Positions 8,819 through 15,674 of a stretch of DNA of 64,000 bases are shown piece by piece (the first letter of the stretch is position 1; every line of letters starts with the position of its first letter). Source of the DNA: Comamonadaceae bacterium (GTDB taxonomy: Bacteria; Pseudomonadota; Gammaproteobacteria; Burkholderiales; Burkholderiaceae_C); assembly GCA_947479935.1 (NCBI GenBank), contig CANKBG010000009.1, positions 1-64,000 of the forward strand, given 5' to 3'. Both the position numbers and the translations under genes were made by a program. Below the pieces are notes generated by a model. It did no database searches. It saw nothing but the letters and a program-made list of their open reading frames with translations, and had not been told where the DNA came from.

Positions 8819-9995
8819 AACTGCTCGACTTTAATTTGAACAATACGCCAGCACACAAACTAGAAGTGACAGTCAGGGCAAAAAAGCCAGCTTGGTAGGT
8901 GCCAAACAAAGAGGATAGGGCGCCAAAGATGGGCGGGCCAACCACCACGCCTAAAAATGTAAAAGTCAGGGTGCCGCCAGTGGCCACACTGGCCTTGCCT
9001 TCAGGCGCTTGCCTGGCCACCTCAGATAAATAAACGCCGTTCCATCCAATGGCTGATGCGCCAAACATGAGCAAGGTGATCCAAATGCCCCAAAGGGGTA
9101 GACTAGGCAAAAACAAAGCAGTGATCAGAGTACTGAGTGCCATCAGAATGGCCAGAAGTGCGAGCGTTCTTTGGGCTCCGAGCCAACGATCGGCTACAAC
9201 TCCCCATGCAATGCGTCCTCCGATACCGCCAAATTGTGTGACTGACAACAACAAACCTGCGCTCACCATGCTGTATGCCAAATCGTCGTGTAAGTAGGTG
9301 ACCAAATAAGTCGTTAACGACATTTGCACCATGGAAAACATGAAAGAGCAAGCGGCCATGGTAGCCAAGGCCCGATGACCCAGCACCATGCGAATGGGGT
9401 TGCTTAGCGAGGCCATTTGAAAAGACAAATTTGTTTGACGCAGATCGTCCATAGAATTGCGCAGAGGCTGCGCCAATAGCGCACTGATCAAACACACCAG
9501 TGCCACCATGATCAGCGTCAATTGCCAATCAATGCCCAGCATGAGCGTGGGCACAATGGCACCAGCCATCATTGCGCCCACGGGCACGCCTGTTTGTTTG
9601 ATGGAGAAAACCAAAGCCATTTGTCCTGGCGGTGTGGTTCGGGCCAAAATATGTGAACTGGCAGGAGTGATGGGGCCATAGCCCAGACCGATTAGAAGGG
9701 CGCCCAACACAATGGCGGGCAACCAGGGCACTGCACATAGACAAAGACCCACAGCGCATAGAACCAGGCCATACTGGCTCACGCGGATAGGGCCCACTCG
9801 ATTGACAGTGGTGCCCGAGGTGAGGCTTGCAAACATGGCACCAGCGTAGGTGATGGCCACATAAACCCCCACCATGGCGGGGCTGATATTCAATGACTTT
9901 GCTGCCACTGGCGCCATGACGGGCAGCGTTAACAAAGCCATGGTCACCATCGCCTGAATGAAAAGAGTGGCGAGGAGGGGTAGCCAGTTGCTCAT
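8799..9995 (-). CDS. MFS transporter
   Basis: A 398-residue major facilitator protein with about 12 membrane segments. A helix 2-3 loop is visible (SGTTVNRVGPIRVSQYG), as is a motif-5-like stretch (FSIKQTGVPVGAMMAGAIVP), resembling organic-anion and cyanate-type MFS carriers. The ATG at 9995 is preferred over the TTG at 9998. It overlaps the stop of the upstream 71-codon ORF by one base (TGATG), a sign of translational coupling. The last 20 bases overlap the GMC gene on the other strand. The substrate is unknown. Given the neighbours, uptake of an alkyl sulfate or carboxylate is possible but unproven. Confidence 0.78.
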   Translation of the reverse strand: MSNWLPLLATLFIQAMVTMALLTLPVMAPVAAKSLNISPAMVGVYVAITYAGAMFASLTSGTTVNRVGPIRVSQYGLVLCAVGLCLCAVPWLPAIVLGALLIGLGYGPITPASSHILARTTPPGQMALVFSIKQTGVPVGAMMAGAIVPTLMLGIDWQLTLIMVALVCLISALLAQPLRNSMDDLRQTNLSFQMASLSNPIRMVLGHRALATMAACSFMFSMVQMSLTTYLVTYLHDDLAYSMVSAGLLLSVTQFGGIGGRIAWGVVADRWLGAQRTLALLAILMALSTLITALFLPSLPLWGIWITLLMFGASAIGWNGVYLSEVARQAPEGKASVATGGTLTFTFLGVVVGPPIFGALSSLFGTYQAGFFALTVTSSLCAGVLFKLKSSSSKPNRE

Positions 9996-10210
9996 CAAAA
10001 TTTAATTAATGTTGAAAAATTTAAGGGCGTTGGTGCCTTTAGACGCCTGGACTGCAGGCAGGTGAATGACACCACAGTCACATCAATGCCGGTCGCAATC
10101 TCTGTTTGACCATCCAGACGTGTTTTGATGTTGTAATGGCCGCCTTCTGATTTGAGTAATTTGAGCCACTTAGGCGTAAACATAGGGGCCTGAACGTCGA
10201 TGACCGTCAT
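9995..10210 (-). CDS. Small hypothetical protein coupled to the MFS gene
   Basis: A 71-residue ORF starting at the ATG at 10210 (MTVIDVQAPMFTPKWLKLL), with its TGA sharing one base with the MFS start. I do not recognise the family. It has no signal peptide or membrane span and a mildly basic C-terminal third. Support for it being real is positional: correct strand, tight stop-start overlap, and it fills the gap between the divergent nitroreductase promoter and the MFS gene. Against it, there is no strong ribosome site and the composition is unremarkable. It could instead be part of a leader for the MFS gene. Confidence 0.4.
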   Translation of the reverse strand: MTVIDVQAPMFTPKWLKLLKSEGGHYNIKTRLDGQTEIATGIDVTVVSFTCLQSRRLKAPTPLNFSTLIKF

Positions 10211-10318
10211 TGAATTTGTATCCTGTTGGTGTATGCAGAGGAGGATAACATCACGAAACACCAATCTGATCATGAAAAATTTGAGGTAGGAATAATTTGA
10301 AGTCTTTAAATTGATGAC

Positions 10319-10349
10319 ACAAACGGGAGGTAAACTCTCGTTTGTTTTT
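10319..10349 (+). terminator. Terminator-like hairpin in the leader of the nitroreductase gene
   Basis: ACAAACGGGAG (10319-10329) pairs with CTCTCGTTTGT (10335-10345), an 11-bp stem with one G-T wobble and the 5-base loop GTAAA. A run of T from 10345 to 10349 follows. This is a textbook intrinsic-terminator shape on the + strand, ending 18 bases before the nitroreductase ATG. No + strand gene lies upstream to be terminated, so it may be an attenuator. Alternatively the palindrome may be a DNA operator. Confidence 0.5.
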
Positions 10350-10367
10350 GATGAATAGGATTTTGAA

Positions 10368-11003
10368 ATGGATTTGATACAAGCCCTCAACTGGCGTTAT
10401 GCCACAAAAAAAATGGACCCTGCCAAGTCAGTGCCTGAAGCCAAAGTCCAACGCATTTTGGAAGCCATTCGCCTGACTGCGACTTCCAGCGGTTTGCAAC
10501 CCTACCATGTATTGGTTGTGACCCAAGCCGAAGTACGTGCCAAGATTCAAGCCGCTGCAAACAACCAAGCTCAAATTACAGAAGGCTCTCACCTTTTGGT
10601 TTTTGCGGCATGGAATGACTACACAGCAGACCGCATTAACATGATGTTTGACTATAACAACGAGGTGCGTGGCTTTGTCAACGAAGGTGCCGAAAACTAT
10701 CGCCAAATGTTGTTGAAAAATTATCCTGCCAAAGGTGCAGAGGTTAACTTCCAGCACGCCGCTAAACAGTCGTACATTGGATTGGGAACTGCATTGATTG
10801 CGGCTGCTGAGCAAGAAGTCGATGCCACACCGATGGAAGGTTTTAACCCTGCTGCTGTGGACGAAATTTTAGGTTTGACTGCCCAAGGTTTGCGAAGCAC
10901 TGTTCTTTTACCTTTGGGCTACCGCGAAGCTGACAAAGATTGGTTAGTCAACATGAAAAAGGTTCGTCGTACTCACGACAAGTTCATCATTGAAGTTAAG
11001 TAA
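10368..11003 (+). CDS. Nitroreductase family NAD(P)H-dependent oxidoreductase (NfsB-like)
   Basis: A 211-residue FMN flavoprotein of the nitroreductase superfamily, full length. The N-terminal block RYATKKMDPAKSVPEAKVQRILEAIRL with TATSSGLQPYHVLVV is the typical FMN phosphate-binding and dimer region of NfsB/NfnB proteins. The C-terminal GLRSTVLLPLGYREADKDW carries the conserved late FMN contacts. It would reduce nitroaromatics or quinones in the cytosol with NAD(P)H. The ATG has AGGA 7 bases upstream. It is monocistronic: purT converges 45 bases downstream across a short hairpin. The leader carries a terminator-like stem, which suggests regulation by attenuation or by a repressor. Confidence 0.85.
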   Translation: MDLIQALNWRYATKKMDPAKSVPEAKVQRILEAIRLTATSSGLQPYHVLVVTQAEVRAKIQAAANNQAQITEGSHLLVFAAWNDYTADRINMMFDYNNEVRGFVNEGAENYRQMLLKNYPAKGAEVNFQHAAKQSYIGLGTALIAAAEQEVDATPMEGFNPAAVDEILGLTAQGLRSTVLLPLGYREADKDWLVNMKKVRRTHDKFIIEVK

Positions 11004-11021
11004 GTGAAATCCGTGGTACGA

Positions 11022-11048
11022 GCGAGAGGTGCATGAAGCCCCTTTCGC
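11022..11048. terminator. Weak hairpin between convergent nitroreductase and purT
   Basis: GCGAGAGG (11022-11029) pairs with CCTTTCGC (11041-11048), 8 bp including one wobble, with an 11-base loop. Its position between two convergent stops fits a shared terminator, but neither side has a real T-tract. Confidence 0.3.
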
Positions 11049-12188
11049 TTAGTTCACATGAATGCTGATTTTGGCTGCAGCTGCCCGTGCACGAGCCAGT
11101 GCATTTTCTCCCTTGGCCAAAGCCACTGCCATGCGCCTGAAGGGTCGCGTGCTTGGTTTGCCAAAAATGCGCACATCGATGTTGGGTTCTTGAAGCGCCG
11201 CATTGACGCCTGAATAGCTTGGGTTTGTGCCTTCGGTTTCTGCTAAGACCACAGCGCTGGCACCCTCTACGACTTCTATGATGGGAATAGGTAAGCCCAA
11301 AACTGCGCGCGCATGCAAATCAAATTCACTTAAGTTTTGACTGATGAGCGTGACCATGCCGGTGTCGTGGGGTCGCGGGCTTAGCTCACTGAAAATGACT
11401 TCTTGGGCGGTAACAAAAAACTCTACGCCAAACAAACCGGAACCGCCCAAATCGGCAGTCACTTTTTCGGCCATGTCTTGTGCTGCTTTCAGATAGTCAG
11501 GCGCCATGGGTTGTGGTTGCCAGCTGTACTGATAATCACCGCGTTCTTGCACATGCCCAATGGGCGGGCAAAACAATGTTCGACCGTTTCTTTGCCGAAT
11601 GGTGAGGAGTGTGATTTCAAATTCGAAGTTGATGAATTCCTCGACAATGACTTTTTTCCGATCGCCCCGCATGCCCGCACAGGCATAGTCCCAGCTGGCT
11701 TGAATATCGGCCTCGGTTTTGGCCACACTTTGACCTTTGCCAGAAGAACTCATGACGGGTTTGATGACGACTGGAAAGCCAATGGCCTTGGCTTGCGCTA
11801 AAAGTTCTTCGCCTGACTCGGCGTAATTGAATTTGGCTGTTCGAACACCCAAGCCAACGGCCACATCACGAATTCGATCTCGATTCATGGTGAGATTGGC
11901 CGCCCGGGCGCTGGGAATGACTTCATAACCTTCTTTCTCAACCTCCAACAATACTTCAGTCCGAATGGCCTCGATCTCAGGCACGATCAAGTCGGGCTTG
12001 TGCTTGGCGATGGCTGCTCGCAAAGGCGTTTCATCTAGCATGCTGAAAACTTCGCATTCATCGGCCACTTGCATGGCGGGGGCGCCTGCATAGTTGTCGC
12101 AGGCAATGACATAGCACCCAAGGCGCTTGGCGCTGATCACAAATTCTTTGCCCAGTTCACCGGCGCCTAAGAGGAGTATTTTTTTCAT
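11049..12188 (-). CDS. purT: Formate-dependent phosphoribosylglycinamide formyltransferase (GAR transformylase 2)
   Basis: An ATP-grasp enzyme that uses formate and ATP to formylate GAR, the folate-independent route for step 3 of purine synthesis. The N-terminal [21 protein letters not shown] is the family opening. [15 protein letters not shown] is the ATP-grasp phosphate loop, and [17 protein letters not shown] is the strongly conserved PurT/PurK active-site block. At 379 residues it is slightly shorter than the E. coli enzyme but complete at both ends. The start ATG is followed by KKILLLG as expected. Upstream (12189-12571) is a hairpin-rich gap that could contain its 5' leader. It is not in an operon with other pur genes here. 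Confidence 0.93.
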   Translation of the reverse strand: MKKILLLGAGELGKEFVISAKRLGCYVIACDNYAGAPAMQVADECEVFSMLDETPLRAAIAKHKPDLIVPEIEAIRTEVLLEVEKEGYEVIPSARAANLTMNRDRIRDVAVGLGVRTAKFNYAESGEELLAQAKAIGFPVVIKPVMSSSGKGQSVAKTEADIQASWDYACAGMRGDRKKVIVEEFINFEFEITLLTIRQRNGRTLFCPPIGHVQERGDYQYSWQPQPMAPDYLKAAQDMAEKVTADLGGSGLFGVEFFVTAQEVIFSELSPRPHDTGMVTLISQNLSEFDLHARAVLGLPIPIIEVVEGASAVVLAETEGTNPSYSGVNAALQEPNIDVRIFGKPSTRPFRRMAVALAKGENALARARAAAAKISIHVN

Positions 12189-12571
12189 TAATTGAAAGGA
12201 ATTTAGAGGAATTAAGATAAAAGGCTCTAGTGATAATACTTTACATGTTCAAAGTTCAAACGCACCAATTTTTTAGCGCGCCTCTTAATGGTGTGCTCTA
12301 GCTCGGACGGTATGAATCCTGAACTTATCACTAATCGTTTAAGCCTCCTGGCTTAGACAATTTGGCTGATTTTCTTTTTCAATTTGAATAAAAGCAATGT
12401 TTAATTTCTTTTTTCCATATGAGATATTGATGCGATAGAGGGCGTCCTTAAACGACACCCGAATCAGTTGAAAGTGAGTTTAAAACCCCGACGAGGTTTT
12501 CAATGGTAACAACCATGGGTCTGTCAAACCGTGTGAAAATCTGTTCTTTGTTGAACTTCAAGGAAATGGCT
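12189..12571. other. 383-base intergenic region rich in inverted repeats (purT / sulfatase divergent region)
   Basis: No convincing gene. Structures seen: a long imperfect inverted repeat in which AGTGATAA (12229-12236) pairs exactly with TTATCACT (12325-12332), GTTC (12247-12250) with GAAC (12321-12324) and GCACCA (12262-12267) with TGGTGT (12289-12294), all nested. AGGCT (12222-12226) can pair with AGCCT (12342-12346) outside it. TAAGCC-TCCT-GGCTTA (12340-12355) is a separate tetraloop hairpin. GGGcGTC/GACaCCC spans 12440-12460, and AAAACC/GGTTTT spans 12482-12500. Between 12361 and 12430 the DNA is AT-rich. The nested pairing looks like a structured RNA (purT leader or a small RNA), but I match it to no known family and cannot tell the strand. 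Confidence 0.4.
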
Positions 12572-13894
12572 ATGCAAAGACCCAATATGATTTTCATCGT
12601 GGCCGATGATTTGGGTTTTGCCGATCTGGGATGTTACGGCGGGCGCGAAGCCAAGTTTGGGAAAGTATCCCCCGTCATTGACGAATTGGCAGCCCATGGC
12701 TTGAAGTTCACAGACGGCTACGCGAATTCACCTGTTTGTTCCCCTACGCGTTTTGGGCTCATGACGGCACGTTATCAATACCGTTTAAGGGGTGCTGCTG
12801 AGGAACCGATTAACAGCAAATCTAAAACCAGCACCACCTTGGGATTGCCACCCACCCATCCCACATTGCCATCCTTGTTAAAAGAGCAGGGGTACAGAAC
12901 GGCTTTGATTGGCAAATGGCATCTTGGTTATCCGCCAGCTTTTGGCCCCTTACGGTCTGGCTATGACGAATTTTTTGGGCCCATGGCCGGTGGGGTCGAT
13001 TACTTTACCCATTGTGCTTCAACGGGTGATCACGACTTGTGGGTAGGCGAGGAAATGCAGCCGCACGAGGGTTACTTGACCGATTTAATTTCACGCAGAT
13101 CTGTGGACTATGTACATCGAATGGCAAAAGATTCGAGCCAGCCTTTTTTCTTGAGCATGCATTACACAGCGCCGCACTGGCCTTGGGAAACCCGTGAGGA
13201 TCATGCCTTGGCTGACGACATCAAGGGCAATATCTTTCATTTGCAAGGCGGCAACACCCACACTTATCACCGCATGATTCACCACATGGATGAGGGCATT
13301 GGTTGGGTGGTCAATGCGCTGAAAGAAACGGACCAATTGGACAATACGCTCATTGTTTTTACAAGTGACAATGGGGGCGAACGTTTCAGTGACAACTGGC
13401 CCTTGGTAGGTGGCAAGATGGACCTGACGGAAGGGGGCATTCGAGTGCCATGGGTGGCCCATTGGCCCCAAGGCATTGCCAAGCCAGGCAGCACCACTTC
13501 ACAGCACTGCATGACCATGGATTGGTCTGCCACCATGGTTGAATTGGGGGGAGGAAAGGCGCACCCAGACTATCCATTTGATGGCGTTTCATTAATGCCT
13601 GTTCTGCAAAATCCAGAGGCTATATTTGAGCGGCCACTTTATTGGCGCATGAATCACAGAGGACAGCGCGCATTGCGCAGCGGCGACTGGAAATACCTCA
13701 GAGTCGATGGCAACGATTACTTGTTCAACATTGTGTTAGATGCCAGAGAACGCGCCAACCGCGCCCATCAAGAACCTGAAAGACTGACGAACATGAGGGC
13801 TGAGTGGGAGAAATGGCAGGCCACCATGCCACCTATCCCCGCCGATGCCACCATCAGTTTGGGATTTTCAGTCAAAGACATGCCGCAGCGGTAA
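12572..13894 (+). CDS. Type I (formylglycine) sulfatase, predicted cytoplasmic
   Basis: A 440-residue arylsulfatase-family enzyme that cleaves sulfate esters. The N-terminal PNMIFIVADDLGFADLGCYGG carries the two metal-binding aspartates. The signature SPVCSPTR (53-60) contains Cys56, which must become formylglycine. IGKWHLG carries the next active-site Lys/His, and FTSDNGG the later metal-binding Asp-Asn. The chosen ATG (12572) has AAGGA 7 bases upstream; a longer frame begins at 12503. Neither start gives a signal peptide, which is unusual since most bacterial sulfatases are exported, so the substrate would have to be imported. The MFS gene converging 32 bases downstream could do that. No maturation enzyme gene is in view. 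Confidence 0.85.
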   Translation: MQRPNMIFIVADDLGFADLGCYGGREAKFGKVSPVIDELAAHGLKFTDGYANSPVCSPTRFGLMTARYQYRLRGAAEEPINSKSKTSTTLGLPPTHPTLPSLLKEQGYRTALIGKWHLGYPPAFGPLRSGYDEFFGPMAGGVDYFTHCASTGDHDLWVGEEMQPHEGYLTDLISRRSVDYVHRMAKDSSQPFFLSMHYTAPHWPWETREDHALADDIKGNIFHLQGGNTHTYHRMIHHMDEGIGWVVNALKETDQLDNTLIVFTSDNGGERFSDNWPLVGGKMDLTEGGIRVPWVAHWPQGIAKPGSTTSQHCMTMDWSATMVELGGGKAHPDYPFDGVSLMPVLQNPEAIFERPLYWRMNHRGQRALRSGDWKYLRVDGNDYLFNIVLDARERANRAHQEPERLTNMRAEWEKWQATMPPIPADATISLGFSVKDMPQR

Positions 13895-13925
13895 ATAATG
13901 ACTCTAGCCCCTGATTGCCGTTTGT

Positions 13926-15143
13926 TTAAGCGGCAACTGGCTTTACGATGGGGGGTTCTTGAATGGGTAAATTGATGAGAGCCGCCATGCAAGACAAGGC
14001 AATGTCTGCCCACCACATCCATTGATAGTCGCCGTTGGTGGTTAAGGCCAAGCCTCCCAAATAGGCCCCTAAAAATCCACCGATTTGATGTGACAGCAAT
14101 GTCAAGCCAAACAAAGTGGCCAAGTACCGAATGCCAAACAACTTACCAACTAGCGCGGCAGTGGGCGGAACAGTCGCAAGCCATGTAAAACCCAGACCCA
14201 AAGCAAAGGCATAGAAAGTCCATTCTGTTTTGGGTGCTGCAAGATACAACAGAATCAGAACTGCACGTGAACCATACATGATGGCCAAAACGTACTTGCT
14301 TCGGTAAAGGTTCACGCAAGAACCTGCATACAAACTGCCCGCAATATTGGCCAAACCGATGATGGCCAATGTCCAACTGGCCACATCGGGAGATAAGCCA
14401 CATAAACCAACTTCTGTGGGCAAGTGAGTGACCAAAAATGCAATGTGAAAACCGCATGTGAAAAAACCCAGGTGCAACAGCAAATAACTGCGGTTGTGCA
14501 TGGCATCTTGAACTGCTTTTTTCAGGCCGCCTTCAGGGTCGGGTACTTTGGTGGGGGCATGTGTGTCGTTGGTCAATTTGTTGACCATTGGAATGGCCAG
14601 CAGCGTGAGGGCGGCCATCGACCACATGGCGCCCATCCAGCCAATGGATTGAATGAGTTTTTGAATGACAGGCGCAAATACAAATTGGCCAAATGAACCT
14701 CCTGCATTGATGATGCCTGAGGCAACGCCCCTAGATTCAGTGGGCATGCGCTGAGCGGCGGCACCTAGCAAAACTGAAAAGCTGCATGAGCCAGCACCAA
14801 TGGCAGTCAAAATACCTAAGGTGAAAATGAGACCTAGACTACTGTCAATGAAGGGCGTGAGTGCAGAACCAGCAACAAGAATAAGCAAGCCGTATATTAA
14901 AACGGGGCGAGGACCATATTTGTCTGCAATGGCTCCCGCAATCGGTTGCGCAGCGCCCCAGACAAATTGGCCAATGGCCATTGCCAAACTGATGCTCACA
15001 ATGCCAAGCCCTGTGTCTGTGTTAAGAGGTCCGACATAAAGTCCCATGGATTGTCTTGCGCCCATGGTGACCATGAGAATGGCAGCAGCCATGAGTGTGG
15101 TGATCCAAACACCGCGGTGATTCATGCTGGGGAATAAAGACAT
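13926..15143 (-). CDS. MFS transporter (monocarboxylate / oxalate-formate-antiporter-like)
   Basis: A 405-residue major facilitator protein with about 12 membrane segments. GAIADKYGPRPVLIYG is the helix 2-3 loop motif, and the following helices include GAGSCSFSVLLGAAAQRMP and SGIINAGGSFGQFVFAPV. These resemble MFS carriers of organic anions such as oxalate/formate or monocarboxylates. The ATG at 15143 is preferred over the TTG at 15164; an ATG at 15125 is also possible. It converges on the sulfatase gene (32-base gap) and is not clearly in an operon. Transport of a sulfate ester or of the desulfated acid is a context-based guess. Confidence 0.78.
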   Translation of the reverse strand: MSLFPSMNHRGVWITTLMAAAILMVTMGARQSMGLYVGPLNTDTGLGIVSISLAMAIGQFVWGAAQPIAGAIADKYGPRPVLIYGLLILVAGSALTPFIDSSLGLIFTLGILTAIGAGSCSFSVLLGAAAQRMPTESRGVASGIINAGGSFGQFVFAPVIQKLIQSIGWMGAMWSMAALTLLAIPMVNKLTNDTHAPTKVPDPEGGLKKAVQDAMHNRSYLLLHLGFFTCGFHIAFLVTHLPTEVGLCGLSPDVASWTLAIIGLANIAGSLYAGSCVNLYRSKYVLAIMYGSRAVLILLYLAAPKTEWTFYAFALGLGFTWLATVPPTAALVGKLFGIRYLATLFGLTLLSHQIGGFLGAYLGGLALTTNGDYQWMWWADIALSCMAALINLPIQEPPIVKPVAA

Positions 15144-15216
15144 AGAGATACTGCTTCGTTTCAATGACTGAAGAACGTATTTTATTCGAACACTGAAAGT
15201 GACGCTTCAATGAGAA

Positions 15217-15249
15217 AGACAGAGCCATCCTTGAGGGATGACTCTGTCT
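15217..15249 (-). terminator. Intrinsic terminator of the small Ala/Lys-rich gene
   Basis: AGACAGAG (15217-15224) pairs perfectly with CTCTGTCT (15242-15249), and CATCC with GGATG inside, around a short TTGAG loop. Read on the reverse strand the stem is followed by TTTCTCATT, a modest T-tract. It lies 48 bases after the stop of the 75-residue gene. Confidence 0.65.
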
Positions 15250-15296
15250 GGTAACTTCCGGCGCATGACCGAAAATAAAGCACGCGTTGAAGTGAA

Positions 15297-15524
15297 TTAC
15301 TTCTTCGCAGTGTCCTTTGCCACTTCTTTAGCGGCTTTTTCAGCTTTCTTGGCTTCAGGCTTAGACTCTGGTTTAACTTCTGTTTTAGCGACTGCTTTTG
15401 CGTCAGCTTTGGCTTCTGCTTTGACAGGGGCGGCGGCGGAAGAGGCTGCTGATGTGGCAGGTGTGGTTGCAAAGGCTGCGGCAGAGAAAGCGCCGATGAT
15501 CAAGGTAGCGAGAAGTTTAGTCAT
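15297..15524 (-). CDS. Small exported Ala/Lys/Glu-rich protein
   Basis: A 75-residue protein. Residues 1-20 form a signal peptide (MTKLLATLIIGAFSAAAFA). The remainder is low complexity, almost only Ala, Lys, Glu, Val, Pro and Thr, with an irregular AKADAKAVAK-like repeat and a very basic end. Such composition is disordered or helical and resembles the linker of TolA or histone-H1-like tails, but no domain can be named. The gene looks real: AAGGAAA precedes the ATG, an intrinsic terminator follows, and a 32-base dyad lies upstream. Function unknown. It may bind cell-wall or acidic polymers in the periplasm, which is inference from charge. Confidence 0.7.
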   Translation of the reverse strand: MTKLLATLIIGAFSAAAFATTPATSAASSAAAPVKAEAKADAKAVAKTEVKPESKPEAKKAEKAAKEVAKDTAKK

Positions 15525-15596
15525 GATGTTTCCTTCATGTTGTTTGAAAACTCCACCGATCGGGAGTGATCATTCAACGGCAGGGAGGACACACTT

Positions 15597-15628
15597 GTTG
15601 ACCGAAATATTTAATTATTTGTGTCAAC
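15597..15628. promoter_or_regulatory. 32-base two-part inverted repeat upstream of the Ala/Lys-rich gene
   Basis: GTTGAC (15597-15602) mirrors GTCAAC (15623-15628), and inside them AAATA (15605-15609) mirrors TATTT (15616-15620). The centre is TTTAAT and 2-base mismatches separate the arms. The AT-rich core and 6-base outer arms suit a dimeric DNA-binding protein. It lies 73 bases before the start of the 15297-15524 gene and 47 bases after the stop of the Bug receptor gene on the same strand. On the reverse strand it contains TTGACA, so it may overlap a promoter. Confidence 0.45.
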
Positions 15629-15674
15629 TTATCGAAGGAATCGGCGTTGATGTATGCTTTTAGAAGTAGAAATT

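Noticed and set aside
12222-12360. 6S RNA gene beside purT
   Set aside because: A stretch with GCTCGGACGG and the nested stems recalled 6S RNA, but the length is too short, the central bubble is not recognisable, and ssrS is normally near zapA/ygfA.
12503-12571. Longer N-terminus for the sulfatase (start at 12503)
   Set aside because: The extra 23 residues give no signal peptide and no homology-like content; AAGGA is correctly spaced for the ATG at 12572.
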